Assembly: GCA_049662565.1 (NCBI GenBank)
Contig: JBATBW010000179.1
Location: forward strand, 1 to 11,534
DNA from: JBATBW01 sp049662565
GTDB taxonomy: Bacteria > Bacillota_I > Bacilli_A > Erysipelotrichales > Erysipelotrichaceae
Length of the DNA stretch: 11,534 bases
Reading direction: 5' to 3'
In this document: positions 1-7,198 of the stretch, in pieces
Layout: each line of letters starts with the position of its first letter
Position numbering within the stretch: position 1 is the first letter of the stretch
Notes under the pieces: generated by a model
The model's database searches: none
Seen by the model: only the letters and a program-made list of their open reading frames with translations
What the model was told of the DNA's origin: nothing
Position numbers and translations under genes: made by a program

Positions 1-349
1 GTTCTACATTTTGGACAGATACACCTAGTATTTTATCTTGACCAATGATTGACCGGACATCGTTAGCGTTCATATCACTTTGGCCAACATGAACTCCATC
101 GGCATGGCATTTGATTGTTAGCAAAACATCATCATTGATGATGAAGGGAATAGAGTATTTGTGACATAGTTTTTTTATTTGTAATGCTTCTTCATAAAAT
201 GTTTGTTCATCGATGTCTTTTTCTCTTAATTGAAGAATTGTTGCTCCGCCGATTAAGCTTTGTTTGACTTGTTCATATAAATTGTTATTTGTGGTCCATG
301 TGCGATCAGTTATCGCGTATAATAAAAGATCTTTTTTATTTAATTTCAT
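1..349 (-). CDS. thiE: Thiamine-phosphate synthase, N-terminal part (cut by left window edge)
   Basis: This enzyme joins HMP pyrophosphate and thiazole phosphate to give thiamine phosphate in the cytoplasm. Translating the minus strand from the ATG at 349 gives 116 residues still open at the window edge, about half of the usual ~210. Visible family motifs are QLREK (residues 40-44), the IINDD stretch (70-74), DGVHVGQSD (84-92) and LGVSV (108-112). Together these are the ThiE phosphate- and substrate-binding loops of the TIM barrel. The start is supported by AAGGTG (complement of 356-361) six bases upstream. It overlaps the 3' end of thiM by 14 bp, so the two are translationally coupled and share the TPP riboswitch upstream of thiM. 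Nothing looks broken in the visible part. Confidence 0.95.
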   Translation of the reverse strand, partial: MKLNKKDLLLYAITDRTWTTNNNLYEQVKQSLIGGATILQLREKDIDEQTFYEEALQIKKLCHKYSIPFIINDDVLLTIKCHADGVHVGQSDMNANDVRSIIGQDKILGVSVQNVE

Positions 350-1157
350 ATTTAGCACCTTTTATTAAGGTATCTTCGTCCATATTATATACTGCATCAA
401 TTATTCTATTGCGATAAGTACTATTTCCATCATTGGATTGTAAGTTATTAAAGGCTATTTCGCCTGCTAGGCCCATTAAGCATATAGCGCTGGCAGTGGC
501 TTGCAATTTGTTATGGGGGTTAGCGCAAGCAAAAGCGGTAATTAATGCGGATAATTGGCAACCGGTACCTGTTATTTTGCTCATTTCCGGTCGACCATTA
601 TAGATGACATAACAATTGTCTTGATCACTAACTAAATCAATTGCTCCAGTTATTGCGATAATGCAGTTTGTTTTTTTGGCAAACTCTTTGATAAATTTAA
701 TCATTTGAGGAAGATTTTCTTTTGTTACTTGATCTGCTATGTCAGCATCAACTCCTTTTGTTGATGTTGTTCCTAATGCTAATGTTTTGATTTCCGAGAT
801 GTTTCCTCTAATAATGTCAAATTTAATTTCTTTAATTAAATTAAGGGCAGTTTGAGTTCTTAGTTTACTTGCTCCTGCACCTACTGGGTCTAACAAGACG
901 ATATGGTTTAATTGATTGGCTTTATGACCAGCAATTACCATTGCTTTAATAGTTTGTTGGTTTAAGGTACCGATATTGATATTTAAACCATCACAAATTG
1001 ATGTGATATCTTCGACATCTAGTGGTTCATCGCTCATTATTGGGCTAGCTCCACTTGCCAGCAAGATGTTGGCGACGTCATTGACTGTGACATAGTTAGT
1101 AATATTGTGGACTAAAGACTTTTTTTCTCGTAATGATGTTAGATATTTTTCTAGCAT
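336..1157 (-). CDS. thiM: Hydroxyethylthiazole kinase
   Basis: This kinase phosphorylates 4-methyl-5-(2-hydroxyethyl)thiazole with ATP, a salvage step that supplies thiazole phosphate to ThiE. The 273-residue length is normal for the family (about 270). Motifs seen are the N-terminal HNITNYV (residues 17-23), MSDEP (41-45), a DPVGAGAS loop, the TKGVD region, and GTGCQLSA with the catalytic Cys at residue 200. It belongs to the ribokinase-like fold. The start ATG at 1157 has a perfect AGGAGG (complement of 1165-1170). It is the first gene after the TPP riboswitch, and thiE follows with a 14-bp overlap. Expression should fall when TPP is high. Having salvage thiM next to thiE suggests the cell scavenges thiazole; whether it also makes thiazole or HMP cannot be seen here. 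Confidence 0.97.
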   Translation of the reverse strand: MLEKYLTSLREKKSLVHNITNYVTVNDVANILLASGASPIMSDEPLDVEDITSICDGLNINIGTLNQQTIKAMVIAGHKANQLNHIVLLDPVGAGASKLRTQTALNLIKEIKFDIIRGNISEIKTLALGTTSTKGVDADIADQVTKENLPQMIKFIKEFAKKTNCIIAITGAIDLVSDQDNCYVIYNGRPEMSKITGTGCQLSALITAFACANPHNKLQATASAICLMGLAGEIAFNNLQSNDGNSTYRNRIIDAVYNMDEDTLIKGAKYEIK

Positions 1158-1180
1158 TTTTATTCCTCCTTACATATCAA

Positions 1181-1219
1181 TTAAAAAAGCGAAACTACCA
1201 AATAGGGTAATTTCGCTTT
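1181..1219 (-). terminator. Intrinsic terminator forming the riboswitch expression platform
   Basis: On the minus strand a 14-bp stem (arms complementary to 1206-1219 and 1186-1199, with one G-U pair) encloses a 6-nt loop. It is followed by a U run (complement of 1183-1188). It sits between the TPP aptamer and the thiM ribosome site, so it is best read as the TPP-controlled attenuator rather than an end-of-operon terminator. A short GAAAC in the 3' part of the aptamer (complement of 1230-1234) could pair with GUUUC in the terminator's 3' arm, but this possible antiterminator is weak. Confidence 0.9.
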
Positions 1220-1221
1220 AT

Positions 1222-1320
1222 TTATGGCGTCGTTTCCTACGTTGGCATTATCCAAATCAGGTTATGGGTCGAAGGTCTAACCTTCCTCTCAGCCTGTATA
1301 CAAGCTCCCCAACATTTGTT
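1222..1320 (-). promoter_or_regulatory. TPP riboswitch (THI box) aptamer upstream of thiM
   Basis: Read on the minus strand, the leader carries the conserved THI-box blocks in order. These are GGGGAGC (complement of 1304-1310), GGCTGAGAG (1286-1294), a small hairpin GAAGGT/ACCTTC with a 3-nt loop (1271-1285), ACCTGAT (1256-1262), and TAATGCCAACGTAGGAAA (1233-1250). The CTGAGA block is the pyrimidine-sensing arm, and the last block forms the pyrophosphate-sensing arm. The aptamer lies directly upstream of a terminator hairpin and thiM. TPP binding should therefore favour premature termination of thiM-thiE mRNA. The outer P1 boundaries are approximate. Confidence 0.96.
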
Positions 1321-1328
1321 GTCGCTTA

Positions 1329-1357
1329 ATATTAACATTTATCTTATATTTTCGCAA
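1329..1357 (-). promoter_or_regulatory. Candidate promoter of the thiM-thiE leader
   Basis: On the minus strand TTGCGA (complement of 1352-1357, 4/6 to TTGACA) and TAATAT (complement of 1329-1334, 4/6 to TATAAT) are separated by 17 bp. Transcription would start near 1321-1322, just 5' of the riboswitch aptamer, which is the expected place. The region is very AT-rich, so such matches arise by chance and the call is tentative. Confidence 0.4.
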
Positions 1358-1362
1358 TAAAA

Positions 1363-1396
1363 TATAATTTATTATTAGATAATAGTAAATTATGAT
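1363..1396 (+). promoter_or_regulatory. Candidate promoter region for the nine-gene plus-strand run
   Basis: A perfect TATAAT at 1363-1368 and a TATGAT at 1391-1396 lie upstream of the first acetyltransferase gene. Neither has a good -35 box at 16-18 bp: upstream of the first is only TTATCT-like sequence, and upstream of the second TTTATT. Some promoter must lie here because the gene to the left runs the other way. Which box is used cannot be decided from sequence. Confidence 0.35.
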
Positions 1397-1426
1397 AAAA
1401 TAAGTTGACAAGATGGGAGACCTGAT

Positions 1427-2164
1427 ATGAATGAATATGTTAATTTGACATTTGATAATATTAATGAAATAGATCTTTGTTGCGCTATTGGTGGTAAAAA
1501 ACACCAATCAGGTGTTGATCATAAAAAACTATGGATAAAGAATAAACTTAATGATGGATATGTTTTTCGCAAGTTAAATGTTCGTGGTAAAACGTTTATT
1601 GAATATGAACCTGTTGAAAGCGCTTGGGTGCCAATAATTGGTCATAATTATAATTATATTTACTGTTTATGGGTATCTGGTAGTTTTAAAGGACAAGGAA
1701 TTGGTAAAGAACTTATTGAATATGCGATTAATGATTCCTTAAATAAAGGGAAAAGTGGAATATGTACTTTAGTAGCTAAAAAGAAGACTCCTTTTGTTGG
1801 TGATAAAAAGTTTTTTGAACATTATAATTTTGTTGTGGTTGATGAAGTAGAGGATTATCAATTAATGGCATTATCTTTTGATAATAATGATAAGCCTAAA
1901 TTTAATGATAATGTTAAATATATGAGTATAGATAGTGATAATTTTACAATATTTTATAGTTGTCAATGTCCATATGCGATTAATCAAGTTAAGGAATTGC
2001 ATGAATATAATCAAAGTATTAATTTCATTGAAATTAATACTTTAGAAAAAGCGAAAAATATGCCTTGTATTTTTAATAATTGGGCTAATTTTTATCAAAG
2101 GAAGTTTATCTCTAATACAATTTTGAGTATTAATAGTTTTGATAAAATTTTTAATGGAAGGTGA
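1427..2164 (+). CDS. GNAT-family acetyltransferase with C-terminal YoaP-like domain
   Basis: This 245-residue protein resembles Bacillus YoaP. Residues 20-70 hold the conserved KKHQSGV...KKLWIK...YVFRKLNVRGKTFIEY...AWVPI stretch. The GNAT core follows, with the acetyl-CoA loop KGQGIGKEL (pyrophosphate-binding G89-Q90-G91-I92-G93) and then SGICTLVAKKKTPF. The C-terminal 70 residues look like a small thioredoxin/glutaredoxin-type fold, an inference from pattern: a strand ending in C179-Q-C181-P-Y183, a helix, a strand, then M212-P213-C214 where a cis-Pro would sit. The substrate is unknown. The ATG at 1427 is preceded by GGGAG (1415-1419). It ends in TGA at 2162, three bases before the next GNAT gene in the same frame. 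It may be the first gene of the long operon. Confidence 0.85.
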   Translation: MNEYVNLTFDNINEIDLCCAIGGKKHQSGVDHKKLWIKNKLNDGYVFRKLNVRGKTFIEYEPVESAWVPIIGHNYNYIYCLWVSGSFKGQGIGKELIEYAINDSLNKGKSGICTLVAKKKTPFVGDKKFFEHYNFVVVDEVEDYQLMALSFDNNDKPKFNDNVKYMSIDSDNFTIFYSCQCPYAINQVKELHEYNQSINFIEINTLEKAKNMPCIFNNWANFYQRKFISNTILSINSFDKIFNGR

Positions 2165-2167
2165 TTT

Positions 2168-2677
2168 ATGGTATATTTAAAAGCGATTAATTTAATAGAT
2201 GTGGATAAAGAATATGAAGCAATTATTGAGATACCAGAAAACGAAAATGGTTTTGTAAATAATTTTTCTCATGTAACTAAAGAAGAGTTTATCAATTCAG
2301 TTATTCCTTCATTAATTGAAGAATCGAAGGGGATTAATTTAAAAGAAGGTTATGTTCCTAGTACTTATTATTTCTTATGGGATGATGATAATATTGTCGG
2401 ATTATTTAAGATAAGACATTATTTGACAAATTCTCTAGAGAATGGTGCAGGACATATTGGTTATGGAATACTTAAAAAGTATCGTCAAAAAGGTTATGCG
2501 ACTAAAGGGTTAAAACTTTGTATGGATATTTGTTTAGATTTGATTAAAGAAGATGAGATATATTTATCATGTAATAAATGTAATGTTCCTTCATTAAAAG
2601 TGCAAATGAAGTGTGGAGCCTATATTGTTGGAGAAAATGATAATCATTATTTAACGAGAATTAAAATAAGGGGATAA
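2168..2677 (+). CDS. GNAT-family N-acetyltransferase
   Basis: This 169-residue protein has a typical GNAT C-terminal half. The pattern is GHIGYGILKKYRQKGYATKGL (the R-Q-K-G-Y-A loop binds the acetyl-CoA pyrophosphate), then a helix, then LSCNKCNVPSLKVQMKCGA, the Asn/Ser-containing motif B region seen in many small-molecule and peptide acetyltransferases. The N-terminal half is the variable substrate-binding part, so the substrate cannot be named. The start ATG at 2168 has AAGGTGA at 2158-2164, which overlaps the stop codon of the preceding GNAT gene. The gene is therefore likely coupled to it. It stands two bases from the DUF1653 gene. It is not closely similar to the upstream GNAT by eye, so a recent tandem duplication is unlikely. 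Confidence 0.85.
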   Translation: MVYLKAINLIDVDKEYEAIIEIPENENGFVNNFSHVTKEEFINSVIPSLIEESKGINLKEGYVPSTYYFLWDDDNIVGLFKIRHYLTNSLENGAGHIGYGILKKYRQKGYATKGLKLCMDICLDLIKEDEIYLSCNKCNVPSLKVQMKCGAYIVGENDNHYLTRIKIRG

Positions 2678-2679
2678 TT

Positions 2680-2925
2680 ATGAGTGAAATAAAGACTAAT
2701 GCGATATATAAGCATTTTAAAGGTGATTTGTATTTAGTAATTGATGTTGCGATACATAGTGAGACTAAAGAAAAGTATGTGGTATATCGGGCTTTATATG
2801 GCGATTGTGACTTATATATACGACCATATGAAATGTTTGTATCAAAAGTAGATTTTAATAAATACCCCGATGTTAAACAAATATATCGTTTTGAATTACA
2901 AGATATTAAGAGTTTAAATAGATAA
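2680..2925 (+). CDS. DUF1653 small protein
   Basis: This 81-residue protein matches the DUF1653 pattern throughout: YKHFKGDLYLVIDVAIHSET near the N terminus, then YVVYRALYGDCDLYIRPYEMF, and a RFEL-type ending. The family has no established function that I know of; members are short, soluble and predicted to be a compact beta-rich fold. The start ATG at 2680 follows AAGGGG (2668-2673), which lies inside the end of the GNAT gene. Spacing is two bases to that gene and 15 to rbgA, so it is in the operon. Its position next to two GNAT genes may be chance. No signal peptide or membrane segment is seen. Confidence 0.9.
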   Translation: MSEIKTNAIYKHFKGDLYLVIDVAIHSETKEKYVVYRALYGDCDLYIRPYEMFVSKVDFNKYPDVKQIYRFELQDIKSLNR

Positions 2926-2940
2926 AAGGAAGTGATAATC

Positions 2941-3843
2941 ATGGATATGAATCAAAAAAGAGAATTAAGAAAGAAAAAGGCAGCGGAAAATAAACCAAGT
3001 AAAATTAATATTAACTGGTTTCCTGGTCATATGACTAAAGCTAAAAGGCAAATGGAAGAAAGTTTAAAACAGGTGGATCTAGTTATTGAGATATTAGATG
3101 CGCGTGTTCCTTTAGCGAGTAAAAATCCTTTAATTGATGAATTAATCAATCAAAAACCCCGTTTAGTTATTTTAAGTAAAAAAGATTTAGCGGATGATAG
3201 TGAAACTAAGAAATGGATTAACTATTGGTCTAATGAACATACAATTGTCATTTCTTTAAATTTTAACAATGATAATCTAAATATCATTAACGAAAAATGT
3301 ATGGAGTTAATGAAAGAAAAGATTGAAAGGCAAATAAGAAAAGGTATTAAACCTCGTGCTAATCGGGCGATGGTTGTAGGTATTCCGAACGTTGGGAAAA
3401 GCACACTAATTAATCGTTTAGCAAAAAAGAAAGTAGCAAATGTTGCGGATAAACCTGGCGTTACACGGGCATTACAATGGGTAAAAGTTAGTAATGAATT
3501 AGAATTATTAGATACACCAGGAGTATTATGGCCTAAATTTGAAGATGAAAATACGGGTATTTTACTAGCTGTTACTGGAGCAATTAATGATCAAATATTG
3601 GATAAACAATTTATTTGTCATTATGCTTACCAATATTTAATCGAAAATTATTTTGACAAATTACAAAAACGATATGATATTAGTAATGATTTATCATTTG
3701 ATGATTTTATTTTACAATTAGGTAAATATCGTGGTTTTTTAGTTACTAAAGGCGAAGTGGATTTAGAACGAACATATATCGTATTTTTAGATGAAATTAG
3801 AAGTAGTTATTTCAATGGTGTCACATGGCAAAAGACAATTTAA
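2941..3843 (+). CDS. rbgA: Ribosome biogenesis GTPase RbgA (YlqF)
   Basis: RbgA is a circularly permuted GTPase that promotes late assembly of the 50S subunit. The 300 residues show the family order. INWFPGHMTKAKRQ near the N terminus is followed by the G4 motif SKKD (residues 79-82, with Ser in place of the usual Asn), G1 GIPNVGKST (147-155), G2 PGVTRA, G3 DTPGV (191-195), and a C-terminal RNA-binding helical domain. The ATG at 2941 is preferred because AGGAAG (2927-2932) lies eight bases upstream; an in-frame GTG at 2932 overlaps that site. It overlaps rnhB by 19 bp, as expected for the conserved rbgA-rnhB pair in Bacillota. In B. subtilis rplS precedes rbgA; here DUF1653 does. Confidence 0.96.
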   Translation: MDMNQKRELRKKKAAENKPSKININWFPGHMTKAKRQMEESLKQVDLVIEILDARVPLASKNPLIDELINQKPRLVILSKKDLADDSETKKWINYWSNEHTIVISLNFNNDNLNIINEKCMELMKEKIERQIRKGIKPRANRAMVVGIPNVGKSTLINRLAKKKVANVADKPGVTRALQWVKVSNELELLDTPGVLWPKFEDENTGILLAVTGAINDQILDKQFICHYAYQYLIENYFDKLQKRYDISNDLSFDDFILQLGKYRGFLVTKGEVDLERTYIVFLDEIRSSYFNGVTWQKTI

Positions 3844-4421
3844 AATACGAACAGTATTATTATGATTTAGGTTATGATATCATCGGTATTGATGAAGTAG
3901 GACGAGGACCAATATGTGGACCTATTGTGATATGTGGAATATCGATGGAAAAAGATTATTATAATGAAGAAATTACGGATTCTAAAAAATTATCTGAGAA
4001 AAAACGTGATCGTTTATTTAAAGAAATAATTAAACATTCAACTTATTATGATATTCAAATAGTAAGTAGTATTGATGTCGACAAGTACAATGTTTATCAA
4101 GCAACTAAAAGAGCGATGCAGAAAATTAGTGATGATTTTAATGGGTTTTCTTTAGTAGATGCAATGCCTTTAGATAATGATCATCATTTACCAATAATTA
4201 AAGGTGATTTATTAAGTTTTTCAATAGCTTGTGCTAGTATTGTGGCAAAAGTTATTCGTGATCATATTATGTATGGATATGATGTATTATATCCTATGTA
4301 TGAATTGAAAAAGCATAAAGGGTATCCAACTAAAAAGCATATTGCATTGATAGAAGAGTTTGGAGTTCAAGACTTTTATCGTTTTTCTTATGGTCCAGTA
4401 CAAAAGTTTAAAAAAGATTAG
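3825..4421 (+). CDS. rnhB: Ribonuclease HII
   Basis: RNase HII cuts the RNA strand of RNA-DNA hybrids and starts removal of single ribonucleotides from DNA. Motifs are IDEVGRGPICGP (catalytic Asp23, Glu24), TDSKKLSEKKR, VDAMPL (Asp112), KGD (Asp128, the likely fourth carboxylate), SIACASIVAKVIRD, and KGYPTKKH with a terminal FRFSYGPV-like block. All four metal ligands appear present. At 198 residues it lacks the longer N-terminal extension of B. subtilis RnhB (about 255 residues) and resembles short forms such as that of E. coli. The ATG at 3825 lies inside the end of rbgA. Only a weak GGTG (3817-3820) precedes it, so initiation probably relies on coupling to rbgA translation. Confidence 0.96.
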   Translation: MAKDNLKYEQYYYDLGYDIIGIDEVGRGPICGPIVICGISMEKDYYNEEITDSKKLSEKKRDRLFKEIIKHSTYYDIQIVSSIDVDKYNVYQATKRAMQKISDDFNGFSLVDAMPLDNDHHLPIIKGDLLSFSIACASIVAKVIRDHIMYGYDVLYPMYELKKHKGYPTKKHIALIEEFGVQDFYRFSYGPVQKFKKD

Positions 4422-4452
4422 TATTTTTTTTATTTAGTTGTTATATATTAGT

Positions 4453-5187
4453 ATGACAATAAAAAGAGAACAGTTATTATATTATAGTATTAAATATTTT
4501 GGTGATTATTTTAAAATATTAAAGGCCATTAGTAACAATGAAAACTATTATAATGTTGATTATTCGGTTAAATATATTACAATTGTGGATAAAGATTATC
4601 CAGATAATTTACGATTATTGCAATATCCGCCATTTGTGTTGTATTATAAAGGAGATATTAATATTTTAAAATATCGTGGTGTTAGTGTGGTAGGCAGTCG
4701 TATTTGTTGTGATTATAGTAAGGATTATGCTTTAAATATGGCTAAGTATTTAAATGATGATATCGTTATAATATCCGGACTTGCGATGGGAATTGATGCT
4801 TATGCACATACTAGTGCTATCAAATATGGGAATAAAACAATCGGGGTTATTGGTTGTGGATTAGATGTTATTTATCCGATCCAAAACAAAGATTTATATC
4901 AAATAATGTTTGATAATCACTTAGTAATTAGTGAGTATCCATTAGGGGTAAAACCGGATAAATATCATTTTCCTTTTCGTAATAGAATCATTGCGGCTTT
5001 AGGAAATAAGATGATAGTCTTGTGTGCTACTTTAAAGAGTGGTACAATGCATAGCGTTAATTATGCTTTAGAATTAAATAAGGATGTATATTGTTTGCCG
5101 CACAAAGTTGATTGTCAATTTGGTAAAGGTTGTAATTATTTAATTAGCTGTGGGGCAATGATTATTTTAGATGAAAAGATCGAGTAA
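4453..5187 (+). CDS. dprA: DNA-processing protein DprA, short form
   Basis: DprA loads RecA on incoming single-stranded DNA in transformation and is widespread even in bacteria not known to be competent. The Rossmann-like core is clear: VSVVGSR (residues 77-83), ISGLAMGIDAYAH, GCGLDVIYP, SEYPLGVKP, FPFRNRIIAALG, KSGTM, and GCNYLISCGA. The segment VLCATLKSGT departs from the usual VVEA-x-x-KSG. The protein ends right after the Rossmann domain at 244 residues and lacks a C-terminal winged helix; B. subtilis DprA has about 297. The ATG at 4453 is chosen by alignment to the usual N terminus. An in-frame TTG at 4438 directly follows a TAG stop. Neither start has a visible Shine-Dalgarno sequence. 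Confidence 0.9.
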   Translation: MTIKREQLLYYSIKYFGDYFKILKAISNNENYYNVDYSVKYITIVDKDYPDNLRLLQYPPFVLYYKGDINILKYRGVSVVGSRICCDYSKDYALNMAKYLNDDIVIISGLAMGIDAYAHTSAIKYGNKTIGVIGCGLDVIYPIQNKDLYQIMFDNHLVISEYPLGVKPDKYHFPFRNRIIAALGNKMIVLCATLKSGTMHSVNYALELNKDVYCLPHKVDCQFGKGCNYLISCGAMIILDEKIE

Positions 5188-5197
5188 GAGGTAAGTA

Positions 5198-7198
5198 ATG
5201 AAAAATTTAGTAATAGTGGAATCGCCAACTAAAAGTAAAACAATTGAGAAATATTTAGGAAGTGATTACCATGTCATTTCTAGCAAAGGGCACATTCGCG
5301 ATCTTGCGACTAGTGGTAAAGGTGGATTAGGGGTGGATGTTGAAAACAATTTCACACCTAACTATATCGTAAGTAAAGACAAAAAAGATGTTGTTAAAGA
5401 ATTGAAGGCACAAGCTAAAAAAGTAGATAAAATCTTTCTTGCGAGTGACCCTGACCGTGAAGGAGAAGCCATTGCTTATCATTTAGCGAGTGTGTTAGGA
5501 CTAGATATTCAACAGGAAAATCGCGTAGTATTTAATGAAATTACGAAAAAAGCGATTTTAAAAGCTTTTGAAAGTCCAAGAAAAATTGATTATAATTTAT
5601 TTAAGTCGCAAGAAACAAGAAGAATTGTCGATCGTATTATTGGTTTTAAATTATCAGGTCTTTTACAAAGAAAGATTAAATCGAAATCAGCAGGTCGGGT
5701 CCAATCTGTTGCTTTAAAATTGATCGTAGAAAGAGAAAGAGAAATTGAAAAATTTGTTAGTGAACAATATTTTACTATTGAAGCTCTATTTGATTTAAAA
5801 CCGCAATTTAAAGCTAATTTATTAAGGATTGATGATAAACCAATTAAAGATGGTAATAAGACTACAATTATAACTATTGATCAAGCAAATCAAATAATAG
5901 AAGAAATTGATGAATTCTTAGTAAAAAGTGTTAAAAAGAGTATTAAAAATCGTAAATCGAAACCACCATTTATTACTTCTAGTTTACAACAAGAAGCAAG
6001 TAATAAATTAAACTTCTCACCAAAAAAGACGATGAGTGTAGCGCAAAAACTATATGAAGGTATTTCTGTGGGTAGTGAACAAGTAGGTTTGATAACTTAT
6101 ATGCGTAGTGACTCTTATCGTTTAAGCGATGATTTTTGTCTATCAACTAAAGATTATATTAAAAATAATTATGGTGAAGAGTACGTAGGTAGTTATTTTG
6201 TGAAAAAAAATAAAGATGCCCAAGATGCTCATGAAGCTATTCGTGTAACGGATATTACTAAAACTCCGGATTTAATTAAACAATATTTATCTAATGATGA
6301 ATATAAGTTATATTCATTTATTTATTATCGTTGTTTATCTTGTTTAATGGCAGATGCGAAAACTAATAATATTAGTGTGGAATTAACAAGCGGTAAATAT
6401 TTGTTTACGGCCAGCGGTTCAACAATCAACTTTGATGGTTATTTAAAAGTTTATAATAAATATGAAGCGGATAATGATGTTATTTTGCCACCACTAGTAG
6501 AAAATGAAGTTATTAAAGCTGACAAGATTACGGCCTTAGATCATGTGACTAAACCAGCTAGCCGTTATAATGAAGCAACATTAATTAAGGAATTAGAAGA
6601 TTTAGGAATTGGTCGTCCAAGCACTTATGCTTCAATTATTGATACATTATCACAAAGAGCATATGTAGAATTAAAGAAAGAAAGTGATAGTGGAAAACGT
6701 AAATTCTTTTTCCCAACCTCACAAGGTATATTAACGAGTGATAAATTACAAGAATTTTTTAGTAGTATAATTAATGTAAAATATACTTCGCATTTAGAAG
6801 AAAAATTAGACATGATTGCGACAGATCAAGCTGATTATCTACAGGAGTTAAAGACCTTTTATCAAGATTTAGAACCTTTAGTTGAAAAGGCTTATGAAAA
6901 CATGGATAAATTAGAACCAGTATTAGTTGGTCGTTTGTGTCCACAATGTGGCAATCCTTTAGTAGAAAGAGTTGGTAGATATGGTAAGTTTATTGCCTGT
7001 GGCAATTATCCGGAATGTAAATACATAGAGAAAAAAGAAAAAGAAATTGAATATGTCGGTCGTCAATGTCCGGATTGTGGTAATGAATTAGTATATCGTA
7101 AGGGGCGTTTTGGCAAGTTTGTCGCTTGTAGCGGATATCCAAAATGCAAGCATGTTGAGTACCCAAAAAAGGAAAAAAATGATGAAAAAGACAGTTAA
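5198..7198 (+). CDS. topA: DNA topoisomerase I (type IA)
   Basis: This enzyme relaxes negative supercoils by single-strand passage. The 666 residues contain the N-terminal Toprim domain with E8 (VESPTKSKT) and DPDREGE (D84, D86, E88 bind Mg2+). The central part has SAGRVQSVALKLIVERERE, then GLITYMRSDS with the active-site Tyr301, DAHEAIR, and a RYNEATLIKELEDLGIGRPS block. The C terminus carries two C4 zinc fingers: Cys581/584/601/607 and Cys624/627/644/650. The tail is lysine- and glutamate-rich. The ATG at 5198 has GAGGT at 5188-5192, just after the dprA stop. Its 3' end overlaps trmFO. The order dprA-topA-trmFO-xerC is conserved in Bacillota. All key residues are present. Confidence 0.97.
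   Translation: MKNLVIVESPTKSKTIEKYLGSDYHVISSKGHIRDLATSGKGGLGVDVENNFTPNYIVSKDKKDVVKELKAQAKKVDKIFLASDPDREGEAIAYHLASVLGLDIQQENRVVFNEITKKAILKAFESPRKIDYNLFKSQETRRIVDRIIGFKLSGLLQRKIKSKSAGRVQSVALKLIVEREREIEKFVSEQYFTIEALFDLKPQFKANLLRIDDKPIKDGNKTTIITIDQANQIIEEIDEFLVKSVKKSIKNRKSKPPFITSSLQQEASNKLNFSPKKTMSVAQKLYEGISVGSEQVGLITYMRSDSYRLSDDFCLSTKDYIKNNYGEEYVGSYFVKKNKDAQDAHEAIRVTDITKTPDLIKQYLSNDEYKLYSFIYYRCLSCLMADAKTNNISVELTSGKYLFTASGSTINFDGYLKVYNKYEADNDVILPPLVENEVIKADKITALDHVTKPASRYNEATLIKELEDLGIGRPSTYASIIDTLSQRAYVELKKESDSGKRKFFFPTSQGILTSDKLQEFFSSIINVKYTSHLEEKLDMIATDQADYLQELKTFYQDLEPLVEKAYENMDKLEPVLVGRLCPQCGNPLVERVGRYGKFIACGNYPECKYIEKKEKEIEYVGRQCPDCGNELVYRKGRFGKFVACSGYPKCKHVEYPKKEKNDEKDS

Noticed and set aside
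1105..1329. Plus-strand open frame over the thiM start and riboswitch
   Set aside because: It is antisense to a well-supported gene start and a structured RNA, and its product looks like nothing known.
1405..1410. Perfect TTGACA just before the first GNAT gene
   Set aside because: A matching -10 would fall inside the start of the gene and is not there; the site sits immediately upstream of the ribosome site and is probably chance.
1289..1507. Minus-strand open frame of about 72 codons spanning the THI-box leader and the start of the first GNAT gene
   Set aside because: It has no ribosome site or family motif and lies across the riboswitch and an antisense gene; it is chance open sequence.
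2162..2164. TGA as a tryptophan codon (genetic code 4, as in Mycoplasma)
   Set aside because: Trp positions in the conserved proteins, such as RbgA and TrmFO, are encoded by TGG, and the single TGA fits as a stop with a ribosome site over it.
4416..4437. T-run after rnhB as an intrinsic terminator
   Set aside because: No GC-containing stem precedes it; only A/T pairing is possible, and the operon continues into dprA.
7110..7181. Upstream extension of trmFO inside topA
   Set aside because: The extra residues are an out-of-frame reading of the topA zinc-finger region; the family start and the ribosome site are at 7179-7182.
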